Source: Bradysia coprophila (taxonomy: Eukaryota > Arthropoda > Insecta > Diptera > Sciaridae). From it: a stretch of DNA of 64,000 bases. Location of the stretch: assembly GCF_014529535.1 (NCBI RefSeq), contig NW_023503608.1, forward strand, positions 11,024,501-11,088,500, in the 5' to 3' direction. Of the stretch, positions 46,690-59,278 are shown one piece after another. How positions within the stretch are numbered: the first letter of the stretch is position 1; every line of letters starts with the position of its first letter. The translations under genes and the position numbers were made by a program. A model generated the notes under the pieces. The model was given only the letters and a program-made list of their open reading frames with translations. It was not told the origin of the DNA and searched no databases.

Positions 46690-48670
46690 TTGGAATTTTA
46701 TCGTCGACTGATGATATTTCTTAGTCAACATGCCTATCTAAAATATTGAAAAATTTAGAGCTACGAATAGAGCTATTGGCTCTTATCTTACCTGTACATC
46801 ACGTAAAGTAACAAAAAAGGAGGAAAATCGATTCGTTAAATGAGTTCTGACGATTCTATCGAAACAATTGCCTTCACTGATTGAAATCTGGTTCAAAAAA
46901 GAAAACTGCAGATAATACTACAGCGCAGAAAGAAGTAAAAACGCAATCATTGAATTAGCGTAGCTACTACGAATTCTGATGTGGTCTTTATGAATTGAAA
47001 TTTTAGCTTTTAAACTCATATTTATATCAAAAATCAAAACAACATTTTATTGTAAGTGGTATCAGAATTTGTATAGTGATAATGATACATTATTTTTGAA
47101 AATTTTCTTGCTCGCTTCGCTCGTAATTACTTTCCTCCCAATTCTGCATATAAGAAACTCACAATTTCAACTCAGCACACAATTTATGATTAATTATTTC
47201 AATATTATTCCTTCATTACGTTGCGTTATCTTGAACAAGGAGTAATGTTTGTTATTACAATCTTGTTTATATATGAGTTTCAAATAAGAAAATTGGCGCT
47301 GACGTTGTGTTGCCAGTGGCACTGAAAGCCTTAATTCGCTCCTGCGATCAATAGATATATGATCTTCTAGAGCAACAGCTTCTGAAAGTTGTAAAAATAA
47401 AATATTGTAGCAATTATGCTGACGCCACCACAAAAATTGAACTTTTTTTTTTTTTACTATTATTATTTTTATTATAAAATGCGAAAAAAAGACTGCTCAC
47501 TAAGGCGCAGTCAGTAAAAATTAAATTGAACTTTAATGTTAGGCATCTGATATAGGATATGGATTGCAAAATAAAACGATGAGCTTTGACTATAAGTCGA
47601 TTTATAGTAAAATATATATGTTAAAATGAGTGAAGTAAAAGATTTTGTATAAAAAAGATATAGATTAAATAAATTTATGGCGATACGATTGCCGCCGTTC
47701 CTATAAGACTTTTGAATCGTGTGAGAGTCAAAAGAAAACCAACGACTTTAATAAACAGGTCCGGTGGATCATAAGTTATGACTCATAACTCCTGGGAACA
47801 GTCTAAAGTGATTGTCTTAAAAACGTCCTAACATATACGCTACAAATTCACGTGCATGACATTTAACCAATTTTACGCAAACCATCAGATATATTGGAAA
47901 TAAATTAAATTTACCAACTTGGAATGATTTTCATTAAGGACGCTTAGTGCGGCTTAGGTCATCAATGGGATAGATAATTTATGAACGATAGCTATATAGC
48001 GATTGTAATGGATGAAAACGTAAACAGTCTGATGCAATACATTCCGTCTATGCCATTAGATTTCTGTATTGCGTTACAATATTCATTGACGATTATTATT
48101 GTTGTGATCGAAAAGGGTTGTGTGGAAATTCAGTAAATTGTATTTTCTTACGATAAACACGAACTGCGTCAATTTTTTTTTGCGTTTATTGAATATTAAA
48201 TTATGCAGATACAGAGTACGCTGTTATTGAAAATTAAAAGAGAAAAGATATCCAAACAATCAAGGCTATACATACCAAGAAGCTTAATTTACCGAAATAT
48301 ATTTTTAAGAATAAATTGCGTTTAAAAGAAATTCCAGTTCAAAGCGTTCGTTTCAGCTATATATAGATTCTTAATTTTATGTATATGCGGTACACCGTGA
48401 GTCTTATATGTTTTATATACTTAATAGGTTCTGTAGTCCGACTAAGCCAATTATCAGGGTTGTATTTTCAAAGTAATAACGTAAGTTAATACGTTTTCTT
48501 AGTATTTGAAGATTAACATTCATTAAAATGGAATTTTCTCTATTTGGAGCAAAAGCGCACACTTGTGATGATCGAAATAACCGTCATTAAACGTCCCAAG
48601 ACAGAAAATTGCATACTGTAATTTAAACAGACAAGAAGAATTACGGAACGATGACAACAAAGTTTTTTTT
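46690..48670. other. Gene-free stretch
   Basis: 47560-47700 contains a weak copy of the AAGTAAAAGATTTTGT repeat (47631-47648). No exon was identified. Confidence 0.4.
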
Positions 48671-48677
48671 TTTGCAG

Positions 48678-48850
48678 TGAAAAGCCACTGAAGGGCAACT
48701 TCTATGGAACAAATGGACACTACCAATAGGACACGAAAAACGAAGAATCAGTCACTGGCTAAGACTTCGTCTGACTTTCATTCGAATGCAAATTTTACAG
48801 GACCAAAGTTAAAAGTTTCACAATTTAATGAATCAGGATCGGAATTACAG
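48678..48850 (+). CDS. Candidate 5' coding exon of the NOS gene (start codon at 48704)
   Basis: A run of eleven T followed by GCAG (48667-48677) is a strong 3' splice site. The ATG at 48704 opens 49 codons (MEQMDTTNRTRKTKNQSLA, then HSNANFTGPKLKVSQFNES and GSELQ) up to CAG|gttaga at 48850, phase 0. The first certain NOS exon at 62263 also begins in phase 0, so the two could join directly. The polar, disordered composition suits the variable N-terminus of insect NOS, and the exon is on the correct strand. Against it: the donor is weaker than the other NOS donors (gttaga versus gtaagc/gtaagg), 49 open codons are not statistically special, and I see no NOS motif in it. An alternative start is the in-frame ATG at 62293. 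Confidence 0.35.
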
Positions 48851-48919
48851 GTTAGATTATGGAAGAAAGAACGTTTCGAAAACATCATCACTGCTTCAAT
48901 AAACAGTTCTTGTAATTAA

Positions 48920-51900
48920 ATGTCTTGTGTTCGACTCATATTGAGGAAAAACAACCTCTATGATTTTATGGGACAGTAACGATGAGACAACATTTTCATT
49001 GTCACAGTTACAAGTTTGGTACTTTAATAAAACATCGGACCTGACTTGTGTGGTTAGTATGTAGTTAGCAGAAAGAGTGGAAGATTCCGTTCAATATACT
49101 TAATTAGTGGAGCCTCACTTGGCCAGTATTGCATAAAAAAGACTTGTCAATTTTCAGTCATAATCGATAGATTGTTTCAATGATTAATAACAAATTTTCA
49201 TCTTATTTTAGATTATCTGGTTTTAATTTAATTAAATTTGCATCCGTATTTGCGGTTGGAAATTATTCAAATTATTTTTTTTCTTTGAGTTTGAAGGGTA
49301 CCGACACAGAATATTTGGCTGTTATAGGAAGCAGGTGATACATGTGATTCTAGATTCTTTAATAAATTCTTTTTTGTATTGGCAAACGTTTTTGTGAAAT
49401 TCAAATTTGATACTGAACTCATGCTGACTTTGAAAAGCAATTCGAATCACTCACACGTGCGGCTACACCACACTCCACATCAGACGGAATTCAAATTGTT
49501 TCGCAAAAGAATCAATTTATTATTTAATTGATTATTTGTTTCGTGCAATGTCGTCCTACCAGAACGCACCACCACCTTTCATCTTTGATACAAAAAGTCA
49601 CGTGTTTTTTTGATATTGAATAGTGACTTTGGTCTTGGCGTAAGGTTGTAAGAAATATTTTCATATGTGGGCGGATTGGAGTTTACAGTTTAAAATTGTG
49701 AGAGATGAATTTATATTTTCGACTGGAGCCACACTGCTTTCAAATTTAGTGCATTGTGCATAGAAAAATGCATGGAATGGATAAAATTCATAAATGGATT
49801 AGAATTGACAACTGGGATAATCAATTGATTTATTTTTCGTGCAAGCTAGGAAAGATAAACACATATACTGTCCGAAATCGTTTAGTCTAATTCCCGAAAA
49901 GAAAATAATACAGACAGACACCCACTCGCAGACACAACTTAGAATATAGTAACGTCATAGCACTCTCAAGCACCGATGCGATAGTGCTATGGTAGCGTTC
50001 AAAAACAAAATTCTACTTTTTCTTGATCTGTCCGTATTTGCTTGTTTTTGCCTGCATCTGCAACGTGCTCATTTGTTACGAATGTCTATTTTATTGTGTC
50101 GACGGATGTAAGTTGAGAACATCAAAAGCCAGTCAAATTTACTTAGGTTTCTAGTATTCACATTAGGACCGGATCCAGACAATAAATGGGCCGACCAAAA
50201 ATCGTTTTTTTTTTAAAGAAAAACCTAAAAGGGGCTACACACAGCCATGATTCATGATAGTTTGCTAAAAACTAAATCAGTTTAAGCTTAATATACATGT
50301 AGACTAAATTCAACATATAAACTTGGCCCTGCGAGTGAAGCTATAATATAGTAAATTCAGTGAAGTTGAATGTAAATTGTAAAACCTTAAACTGTTCCAA
50401 TCACATTAAGCAAACATGTGAAATGCATTTTGCCAATCTTGCGTCTAAGCAATAACCCTCCTTTAAAATAATCGATAAATATTAATGGAAATGAAGTGAA
50501 ATTAGGGTAGAAAAACATTTCCAATTTTGAATTGCTTAAATATACAATTTTCCATTGTAATCCGACTTTTATCACAATCTAGACAATGGAAAACGCAACA
50601 TAGTGGTCGGCATCAGCAACTCAAAATGGTAATAAGTTTACAGCTCTATTGTCAAATTTCTGCAGATTGAACCTGACCGCATAGCTTTATGGATCGAAAT
50701 TTAAATTGAATGTTACGCCGCTTCCACAATTCCACAAAATTGTTCTCAGATCAGTCTACCTATTCATCAATTAGCATGTTGTTCCATCATGGCAAGAATA
50801 ATCATTTTATTCCATGGAATATAATTTCTTTGACTTCTGAATCAGGCTCATTACCATATTATTCTAACTTTTTGAATGTGAAGCGAGTAAAGAGCTAAAA
50901 CATTTAATTTTGAATTTTCATAAAAAATATTTTAGGCCGATCAAAGGCCCTACAGATCTCAACATTTCTTGTTCCTTTATCTAGCATATAAAGTGTAATA
51001 CGTTACTGCTAAAAAATTCTTGTTTTGCCATCGCTCGTTCGCAAAACTCGCACATGGAAGGAAATTTTCTATTGTTTAATAAATGTTCCATATAAACGAG
51101 AATGATTCGGTGAAAATCATAACTCTGTAAAAAAGAAGAAGAAAATGTTTTCTTCTGTTGGTGCTTTTTAACATTTTGTTGTTGATGTCTACAAGCACAA
51201 ATATAATGTGATGAAATGTGGAGAAGTCGTTCTCAAATATTGTCGATGTAAATTTAAGTTACGGGAAGTTCACCGTCCGCGTTTCATAGTTTTAATTATT
51301 CTATTGAATAATAATAATACCATAAATTAGGCATTGTGTCTACTAATATGGTTGATGGCTATAATTCAAATTATTTTTCAGTCTCACTTTCTCATCATTT
51401 CTTTTGTCGGTAAGGCCCTTTGCTTATTTATTTTTTTATTATAGCAGTCCTGCATGTCTTCGGGGCTCGCTCGTAGACCAGACCTTGACCCTTGCTCCCT
51501 GTTGAAAATTTTAAAAGTGTTACCTTTAATCCAATAGCCAATACGTCGTACGAGATTAAAAGAACGAGTAATAGTGTATGATGCGATCTTGTCTGGGTAA
51601 TTATAAACGTAAACACGATAAAACAACATTCAAACAATATGTAAGACTTCAAGAAGAGTTTCCCTTATATATTCATTTCTTACTTCAGTAAGTAGATACT
51701 CTTGTTGTTATTGATGCAACATTGCGATTCAGTTGAACAAAGTGACGCTGCGAGTGAAAAACACACCAATTTTCAAGTTATGTTGAAGCATTCGGATGTC
51801 TTAACCTCGAGCTACCAATTGCGAATTACTTTTAGCATTAAAATCCTCGACAATGACAACCAGAAATAAATTTGTGCTGCCTTTCGCATTTAACACTGCA

Positions 51901-52140
51901 TTTTCACCAGAAAAATCGTCAGAATTCCCTGCAGTTCTATAATTCTAGGATTGGGAAGACAATGGACCATGAAGACGTGGCCTATTTTCAGGAACTGACC
52001 TTTGTTTACTTCAAACTTTTAAAAGTCCAAATGTTAGCCGAAAAAGAGGCCAAAAACGGAAGACATGTCTAGTGTCTAGAACAAAGAAGAGCTAGAAACG
52101 TTGGGATTCGACTTTATTTTGGATGCGTTACTCCATAAAC
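48920..52140. other. Gene-free stretch (possible intron)
   Basis: AT-rich sequence without exons, tandem repeats or clear mobile-element ends. Confidence 0.4.
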
Positions 52141-52143
52141 ACT

Positions 52144-52328
52144 GGGATGTTATTGACGATTTTCGCTATTCAATTTGCATTTACGAAAACTTTTTCGTGT
52201 GACATAACTATTTTATTGGTCCCGTTCCAGGATGAAATTATTTTTGTGACTGTTTAATAAATAGTTATGTCACACGAAAAAGTTTTCGTAAATGCAAATT
52301 GAATAGCGAAAATCGTCAATAACATCCC
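52144..52328. mobile_element. 185-bp MITE with perfect 69-bp inverted arms
   Basis: The left arm 52144-52212 (GGGATGTTATTGACGATTTT to GTGACATAACTATT) is the exact reverse complement of 52260-52328. The loop is 47 bp. Perfect arms imply recent activity or gene conversion. No target duplication is evident. Confidence 0.9.
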
Positions 52329-53188
52329 AAATATGGAACTTCCCATAATCCTTAAACCGAAATCAAGGAGAGGAGAAGTAGTGACGAAATGTATGTGCAA
52401 GAAAAACTTGAATTAGTATCCCAATCAGAAATCAGAAGTACTTGAATGTAGCTTTCGAATGACACCACTTTTATGAAAAGTAAATTGGAAATGGCCAACG
52501 AATGATGAATTTTCTAGGACACTTTTTGGGAGAACCAGGGCCTATTTTTGAGAATTTGATTCCTAAAAATTCTTAAAATTCCTAAAAAATTCCAAAAATT
52601 CCAAAAATTCTCTAAATTCCTTAAAAATTCCCAAAATTCCTAAAATTTAGAAAAACTGAGTAAAACGTTCTATTTTCTGGATTTCTAATTCGAAAATTTA
52701 AAAAAATTAAATGAAAACAACATTTTAAATGAAATTTACTCAGATCATTTAAATTTTTTTGGTGGAACGTATTCAAGTTTCGATTTTACGTCGTTTTCCA
52801 ACGATCAATAATAGACTGTTAACTGGGAACTATAAAAAAATAAAGACGAATATTTTAAGATTAATATTTCGATTATAACTCAGAGTTCAAAATAATTCAA
52901 CAATATCCAAGACGTTCACGAAAAAAAAATTCTTTGAAACCCAAAAAAATTGCGAATTCATAGAAAACAAGACAAATGTTTACTCTTTTTTATGCTAGGA
53001 GTTCACAATAAAAAGAGAAACTAATTCTAAAGGCGCTGAAAACAACAGTCGTCACTAATCTAAACATTATACCGATTTTGAAATTGTTACGAAAATACGG
53101 TATTGCACTTTGTAGTATATTGATTGGTTATACATACATAATATACCAAGTACTCTGTAAGCATAGCCGAATTGCAGCTTTCATTCAA

Positions 53189-53343
53189 CGCACTTCAAGC
53201 AAAAGCGCTTCGAGTGACAGCTGTCAAATAGAGTACATTTTGTATGAAAATTTCTTCCAGAATTTTTTACAGTGCCAAAATCTGTTTGATACACTGTCCC
53301 GTTTCAGAACTCCACTTAGAGTACCACTCATGCTTGAAGTGCG
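53189..53343 (+). mobile_element. 155-bp MITE, copy 1 (CGCACTTCAAGC ends)
   Basis: The ends CGCACTTCAAGC and GCTTGAAGTGCG are perfect inverted repeats. The interior (GACAGCTGTCAAAT, CTTAGAGTACCACTCATG) is shared with the copy at 53758-53906 in the same orientation. Confidence 0.85.
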
Positions 53344-53757
53344 TTGTTGCAACCCAAAAACAGCGAAATCTTCTCAAAAAAGGAAGAGAAATTGAAAAAT
53401 ATCTTTCCTAAGAACTACGAAGTGAGCATTCATTTTTGTATCAGATTCTAATCTAATTTAAAGTAATTAACATATTTATCACGGTAGTGCATTTATATCG
53501 ATATTTAAAAAAAGGAAGTGTTACTTGAAGTATCAAAAAATATTTCGTTTACAAGAACCGTTTCAACTTGTGTACCATTTGAGGGGGAAACAACCTGAAA
53601 TGCAACTTATTTACAACTCATTTGCAACTCCTTTTTCTTCTACCGACAACTCTTTTTTTCATAAACATTTAACATTTAACCAGTGTATCCATAGATTTTT
53701 GGTTATGACAGTAACGTAACATTTGATAGGTTTTTGTAACCTTTCGTGAATGACCAA

Positions 53758-53906
53758 CGCACTTCAAGCAAAAGTGATCATAGTCGACAGCTGCCAAATA
53801 TAGTACTATTTTCCATACAATTGTTTTTTACCATGTTCCACAGATGTCTGACAAACTGCCAAGCTTCAGTACCATATTTAGAGTACCACTCATGCTTGAA
53901 GTGCGT
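53758..53906 (+). mobile_element. 149-bp MITE, copy 2 (CGCACTTCAAGC ends)
   Basis: Same ends and order as 53189-53343, about 570 bp further on. Both are nested in the 52536-54541 element. Confidence 0.85.
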
Positions 53907-54779
53907 CCAAAAAATACCGATAACAAAAACGTAATGAAAGAACCATTGTTTAAGGATGACGACCGGGCCTCACTATCTCAGTCGACCTTATACAATTATT
54001 TGCATATTAATACAAATGTGCCTATATAGTAGCTGATTTCGATGCAACAGCGGCAGAAAAAGACAGAAGACCGAAAGCTAACTCGAAGGCAAAATCGCAA
54101 AAGTGGTTCAAAGGAGTGTTTAAAAAAGCATATCTACGTAAAGCCATCGAACGTCAATCAAGAATTCAATTTTGACTTTCAAAACAAATATTGTATCTAC
54201 ATTTCAGTCAGTTCAACTTTTTTTTCGCTGAAGTAACTACCGTTTTTATTCATGCCACGTCACAGACCTAGAATAATAGTATATTACCACATAAATTGGT
54301 CATGAGCATCATTATCTCATGTTATACTTATTAGAGCGGAATCCAAAGAAAGGTCTTCTATATTAACCTGATTTACAGTGCATTTGAAGTATGAACTTTA
54401 TTAAATAACAAAATAATAAATTCCAAGAATTCCCAAAAAAATCCTTAAAAATTCCTAAAATTCCATAAATTCCTAAAAAATTCCTCAAATTCCTGAAAAA
54501 TTCCAAAAATTCCAAAAACACATTCTCAAAAATAGGCCCTGGGGAGAACCCTTATACCAGCACCATTCCGACTCCTCAAAAATAAAGTTCTTCCACGAAA
54601 TATCGGCTTACTTACCAGAACAGAAGAAATTTTTCAAAAAAAAAATTGTATTTTCGGATATATTCGACTTTAAAGGTTTTAATATGAATGGCAAACATGA
54701 TGAGACAAAGAAAATTTCTTAATAACGTAAATCGCACGGAGCCATTTTTTTCGACATATCGACCTGGACTAATTGAAAC

Positions 54780-56571
54780 CAGGCGTCCCACTTGTCCGAA
54801 ATGTCCGAAATTTTACACATTTGTCCGAAATGTCCGAAATTTTCTTCAAGATCTGACCGGATTTAAATATTGAAACTTATAAAAGACTCTACAAAAAAAA
54901 TCGCCTGCGGCGCGCTTCATACATTTTTCAATTATAATTTCCGTGTACCAATTCTTTGTCTTAAAATTTATATCAACATAGATGAGGGAGTAAATTAATT
55001 TTACGTACATATGTACATATGTACAACCCTTTGAATTATTTGAATTAAGATTCGTCCATCAGTCAACAACAGTCATTCGCTAATTAAATAAGTGTTTTAC
55101 TAAAAACGATTTTAATTTGATTAAATCGTTACTGAATTTGTTAAGGGTAGATTCCGCCAATAACGGTCTGTTGCGTTACAATTTTTAAGACTGAAAACTC
55201 TAGTTTCAAGAAAAAATCGTAGTTTCAGGCATTAGACTGATCCTGCCTCTATTGCCTCAAAGTGTTAAAAATTTGATCTGAGGTAACTGGTCATGCAAAA
55301 CTATTGCAATTGGCGGAGGTCTGCATTTTCAAACCCATATTCTACGGGGATCTCCGCTATCAATTTTTTTTTCGCCAACAACGGATTTGTTCCATAGTTT
55401 TTCACGCTCTATCGTCTCCAGCAAGTTTTTTTTTCGTTCACCATAGAAACTCAGGCGTCGCTGATAGACGATTTTACAGATTTTAAAATTTACCATCAGC
55501 GAACCGGCGAGCCGCCCTTAACTTAAACTACTTTCATTTCACTCGTCACAATCCGAGCCTACACATAGATATTTTAATAATCGATGAGATAGACACGCTC
55601 TCCTGGTTTCTTCAGGATAACTTTAACTTCTGAAGACAGTCAAATTCAAAAAACTCTGCATCCCATATTGACAAATTTTTAAAGATTTTTTATTCAGTAA
55701 GGGAATTATCGATATTGTCGAATTTTTTAAGTTACTTGGAACTAAATAGAAAATTTTCCTGTCTGTGGCGTATCAAGCTTCTAAAAGTAAAAATACGACT
55801 GATGTTTTGAAGGTCGACGTATTAGGCATCCAGCACAAATTTGAAGTGCGTACATTACTAAACCAGTGTATAGTATGGCGTTTTACTTTACGAGCGAGGG
55901 AAAGGGTTTTCACTAGTGAGAGAAAGGCTACATTCCCTCACTAGTAAAGTAAAATACATTTCTAAGCATTAGTACAAAATTTTTGGAATTGAAGTCGTCT
56001 GCGGTAAAAAAGTATGTTGCCTGGAAGTTCAACTAGTTTTATTTGAAGAAAGCCTTTCTAAAACTTGTTCTTTCTTTTTTAAATATTTTCAGCCAGGTTT
56101 CAGTTAACCCTCAAATTTAACAATACTTTTAGTAAAACATTTTTCAAGTCCTATATACCAGTTAATGATCAATTCATGTCACGTCAAAATATACTCCAAA
56201 CAAATTTTTGAGTTTAGAATTTGTCACCAAATTCTGCTGATATAAAACGTTGAAATTGGGTGAGGGAATGATTTTAAATATCTCACAGATGTTCTGCTGA
56301 GGATGATTGTGATGTTCTAGCAATCGAAATATATACAAAGTTTTGTGAGATAGAATAAATGTCTTTTGTTTTATTTCACTTAACAAAGTGAGTTCAAAAA
56401 ACAGTGGAAAAAACAGAAAGAAACGATATCTCACAGACTATTCCTATTGCGATTCTTTAGTGAAAACTGGAAAACATTTGTCCGAAATTTTTTCTGGAAA
56501 TGTCCGAAATTATATACAAATTGTCCGAAATGTCCGAATTTCGGACAGGGCAAAATTTAGTGGGAGGCCTG
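54780..56571. mobile_element. 1.8-kb hAT-type element, 8-bp target duplication
   Basis: The exact duplication ATTGAAAC lies at 54772-54779 and 56572-56579. The ends are CAGGCGTCCCACT and the reverse complement of AGTGGGAGGCCTG (one mismatch). Subterminal TTGTCCGAAATGTCCGAAAT repeats occur near both ends in opposite orientation (CGGACATTTCGGAC). No transposase is encoded; it contains the older repeat at 55137-55522. Confidence 0.93.
55137..55522 (-). repeat. Dispersed repeat with TTAA borders, inverted relative of 42478-42850
   Basis: TTAAGGGTAGATTCCGCC at the left and GGCGAGCCGCCCTTAA at the right. TTAA at both borders with GGG/CCC ends is reminiscent of piggyBac-type targets, but the inner match is short, so the classification is tentative. 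Confidence 0.6.
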
Positions 56572-57626
56572 ATTGAAACCTAAGATTAATAAATTGGTTC
56601 GGATTGACTCAAGTTGTCATGTCATCAAAAAACCAGTCAAAACCTCTTTTAGAAATAACTCCTAGTACATTATTGCTCGTCAACGAACCTGAACTCAAGA
56701 ATTTTATTCCTCGTCGATTAAAACCAATTTTTATCTCGAACCAATGAAACCCACAGAAAGAATATTTTCCAAAAAAAAACTGGCCCTGTATAGTGGAAAA
56801 TCACCCACTGATAGAATATCTCAATTGTCACAAGGACCGTTTTTGTATATATTAGAACAAAAAATAGGTGGTAAACAACAACAGATAACCAAAAATGAAA
56901 CGCCAAACTGAACAAACTGACCATGCACAAAAAACATTAATATAAAATCTTCGGTAGTGTGCAGCAACAACATTACATTGTTAGCGTGATCGAATGCGTG
57001 ATTTTGCTGTTTTTTACATAAGCCTTCGGCTATATATACTAACGCCGATTAGTTTTCCAGTTAAGTATTGTGGGGAATTCAAATTAGTCTTACTAAATCC
57101 TGTGAACAGTGAAGTAATAGTCTACTGATTTAACACTCAATTTAAAAAAAACAAATTAACACTAAGTGTATAATTTGAAAAGATTGAAATTTTTTGTGAG
57201 AATATTGAGTTCAAGTGGTTAGAATAACAGTCGATCTGGTATAAAAGAAGGTAAATTTATAAACATTTATTACAGAAATTATCACAAGCTAAAAACCAAT
57301 CCAGTTTTTCGATAATGTTCACTAATAATGTTCACTTATATGTTGGGGGAATAAAAATCTTAAATTTAATTTTTCTCTGTCACTACATGAAAATGTATAT
57401 GAAAATAGAACCAAAGTGTTAAGATTTGGAATAGTTTTTCACCATTTTTAAAGATTTTTTTTTTTAGTTTTCGAAGAATTTCTTTGATATCTAAGGATTT
57501 TCTTAGAAGTAGGAAGCCTCCTTTACATTCAATTCATAAGTATATTCCTTTTTGAAATCAGCAACTACAGTGAAGACCATTAAAAGATACAAGACTGAAG
57601 GCGTAAAGATCATTCAGATCGATTTA

Positions 57627-57768
57627 AATCGATTTTTTACTAAGTCAAATGGAGAAAAATGTAGACCACAACCAGATCTAGATTTTTCTCCATTTGGCCA
57701 AAAATGAGCCATCATTTTCTTCATGGTAAAAAATCGATTAAAAGAATGTCCTGGCCAGAAATATGTCA
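57627..57768. mobile_element. MITE-like hairpin shared with 10240-10385
   Basis: The arms are AATCGATTTTTTAC...AAATGGAGAAAAAT and their mirror ATTTTTCTCCATTT...GTAAAAAATCGATT. Similarity with 10240-10385 continues to TGGCCAGAAATATGTCA. Confidence 0.75.
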
Positions 57769-58235
57769 GTAAGTATTACGATTCTTTATTCATAAAGTCT
57801 CTTATGCAAGTTACGGCAGTATAACGATAGAAAATTGCAATAAACTTCAGTTCTTTTATGCTCTAAACAAATACCAGCTCGAACCATGTCATAATTCAGT
57901 AAAGGTATTTTTTCTTGCTGCAAAATAATATATTACAAATGCGACAAATGATGGAAATGACGTCTTGTGGTAATTTCACGCAAGAATTATTTGACCCATT
58001 GATAAGCAAAGTGTGCACAATCCCAGTCCAAACAAATAACTATAAGATCCGTATTGAACATTGAGTTGCATAATTTGAATTTCTGCAATGGCGCTGCGAA
58101 AAGTGAACTTTTCATGCGTCATTCGGGTGACGTTCGAGGAGTCTTTTTTTGTCTGTTTTTCTATATTGTCCTTTCCACTGATTTTCATATACACTTTTGA
58201 ACCTTTGCAAATAAAAAACGCCGCCCTGGCCAAAT

Positions 58236-58312
58236 TTCCAACCCCCGACACCAAAACGGAATGCTTATCGAGCAACACCTCCATTCGGCTATTGAGATAT
58301 ATAATTGCAGTG
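58236..58312 (-). mobile_element. tRNA-derived SINE-like head
   Basis: The minus strand reads AATAGCCGAATGGAGG, TTGCTCGATAAGC, TTTTGGTGTCGGGGGTTGG. It has an A-box-like and a decayed B-box-like region, and matches 1580-1650 and 58940-59014. Confidence 0.6.
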
Positions 58313-58616
58313 AACCAATTTTACAATCGTACATAGAAGCAATCTTCTTGATCGTTTCAGTTCATTCAGTAATATATATTTTGCATTTCAAAAGTTCACT
58401 TTTCGTAGCTGGTTGCAGAAAACGTTGTATGCAACACTTGAGAAACTATGTGTTTTTGTCACACGATGTGGAAAACATCACATCCATTTTTCAACTTGTT
58501 GTATAACTTACTATTAATTTGATGCTAAATTGTTTTTTTTGACGATTTCATAACGAACATTATGTTTAATTAATGAATCAATTCGATATGTTAATTATAA
58601 TAGTTATTAATGCAAT

Positions 58617-58745
58617 CGAGGCGCAAAGTACTTTATTAGGCTCTAGATGTGTAATTATGACAAGAGGCGCAGGCCGTGCGTTATACACATCGTGATCCTA
58701 ATAAAGTACTTTGCATCGAGTTGCATACAACGTTTCTCGCAATTC
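58617..58745. mobile_element. Hairpin MITE (GCAAAGTACTTTATTAGG arms)
   Basis: Inverted arms GCGCAAAGTACTTTATTAGG and CCTAATAAAGTACTTTGC, followed by GAGTTGCATACAACG. It is related to 2190-2330. Confidence 0.75.
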
Positions 58746-58935
58746 CGGTCCATAATCATCACCTTTCCATGCATCCATTTAATGTCGTTTTGAAGGTATT
58801 TATTTCACTGTATTTCTGGACACAGTGCGATATTAACTTTTTTTCGCACGCAGTGCGATATCAAATTTTTTTCGCACGCTAAAGAACTATTACCTTCAAC
58901 GAAGGCTAAATTTTTATAAATAAAAATCTTGCATT

Positions 58936-59014
58936 GACCCGAAATCGAACCCCCGACACCAAAAGGTTTTTGAACACAAAGCAGCGACTACAGCCATTCG
59001 GCTATATAGTCACA
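58936..59014 (-). mobile_element. tRNA-derived SINE head with intact A and B boxes
   Basis: On the minus strand the A box TATAGCCGAATGGCTG is at 58991-59006, and the B box GGTTCGATTTC at 58941-58951, about 40 bp apart, as in tRNAs with a long variable arm. I do not see a closed acceptor stem, so it is a SINE or tRNA relic, not a functional tRNA gene. Confidence 0.65.
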
Positions 59015-59152
59015 CATTGACACAATTATACCGAACGTTTTGTTGAAGCGTATATACTAAGCATTGACTACTTGATTTCATTCAACGCGTCTCTTTACAT
59101 CACATTGCAATGTGTATTATAAAGCAGCCTTCTTGATCGTTCATAGTACATT

Positions 59153-59272
59153 TTCTACCTTGGTGTATATTTCGAGAATAACTTCGTATGTACAATTGTA
59201 TATAACGAGCGCCAGCGAGTGTATATACAATTGTACATAAGAAGTGATTCGAGAAATATACACCAAGGTAGA
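59153..59272. mobile_element. 120-bp palindromic MITE
   Basis: TTCTACCTTGGTGTATATTT and TATGTACAATTGTATATA are mirrored across a short GAGCGCCAGCGA loop with few mismatches. Confidence 0.85.
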
Positions 59273-59278
59273 ACAATG

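Larger units (their letters stand above)
52536..54541. mobile_element. 2.0-kb non-autonomous hAT-type element, 8-bp target duplication
   Basis: The exact duplication GGGAGAAC lies at 52528-52535 and 54542-54549. The terminal repeats are CAGGGCCTATTTTTGAGAAT and its reverse complement (ATTCTCAAAAATAGGCCCTG). Subterminal regions at both ends are arrays of AATTCC/TAAAAATTCC repeats, as is common in hAT elements. No transposase frame remains; it carries two copies of a small MITE (53189 and 53758). Confidence 0.95.
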
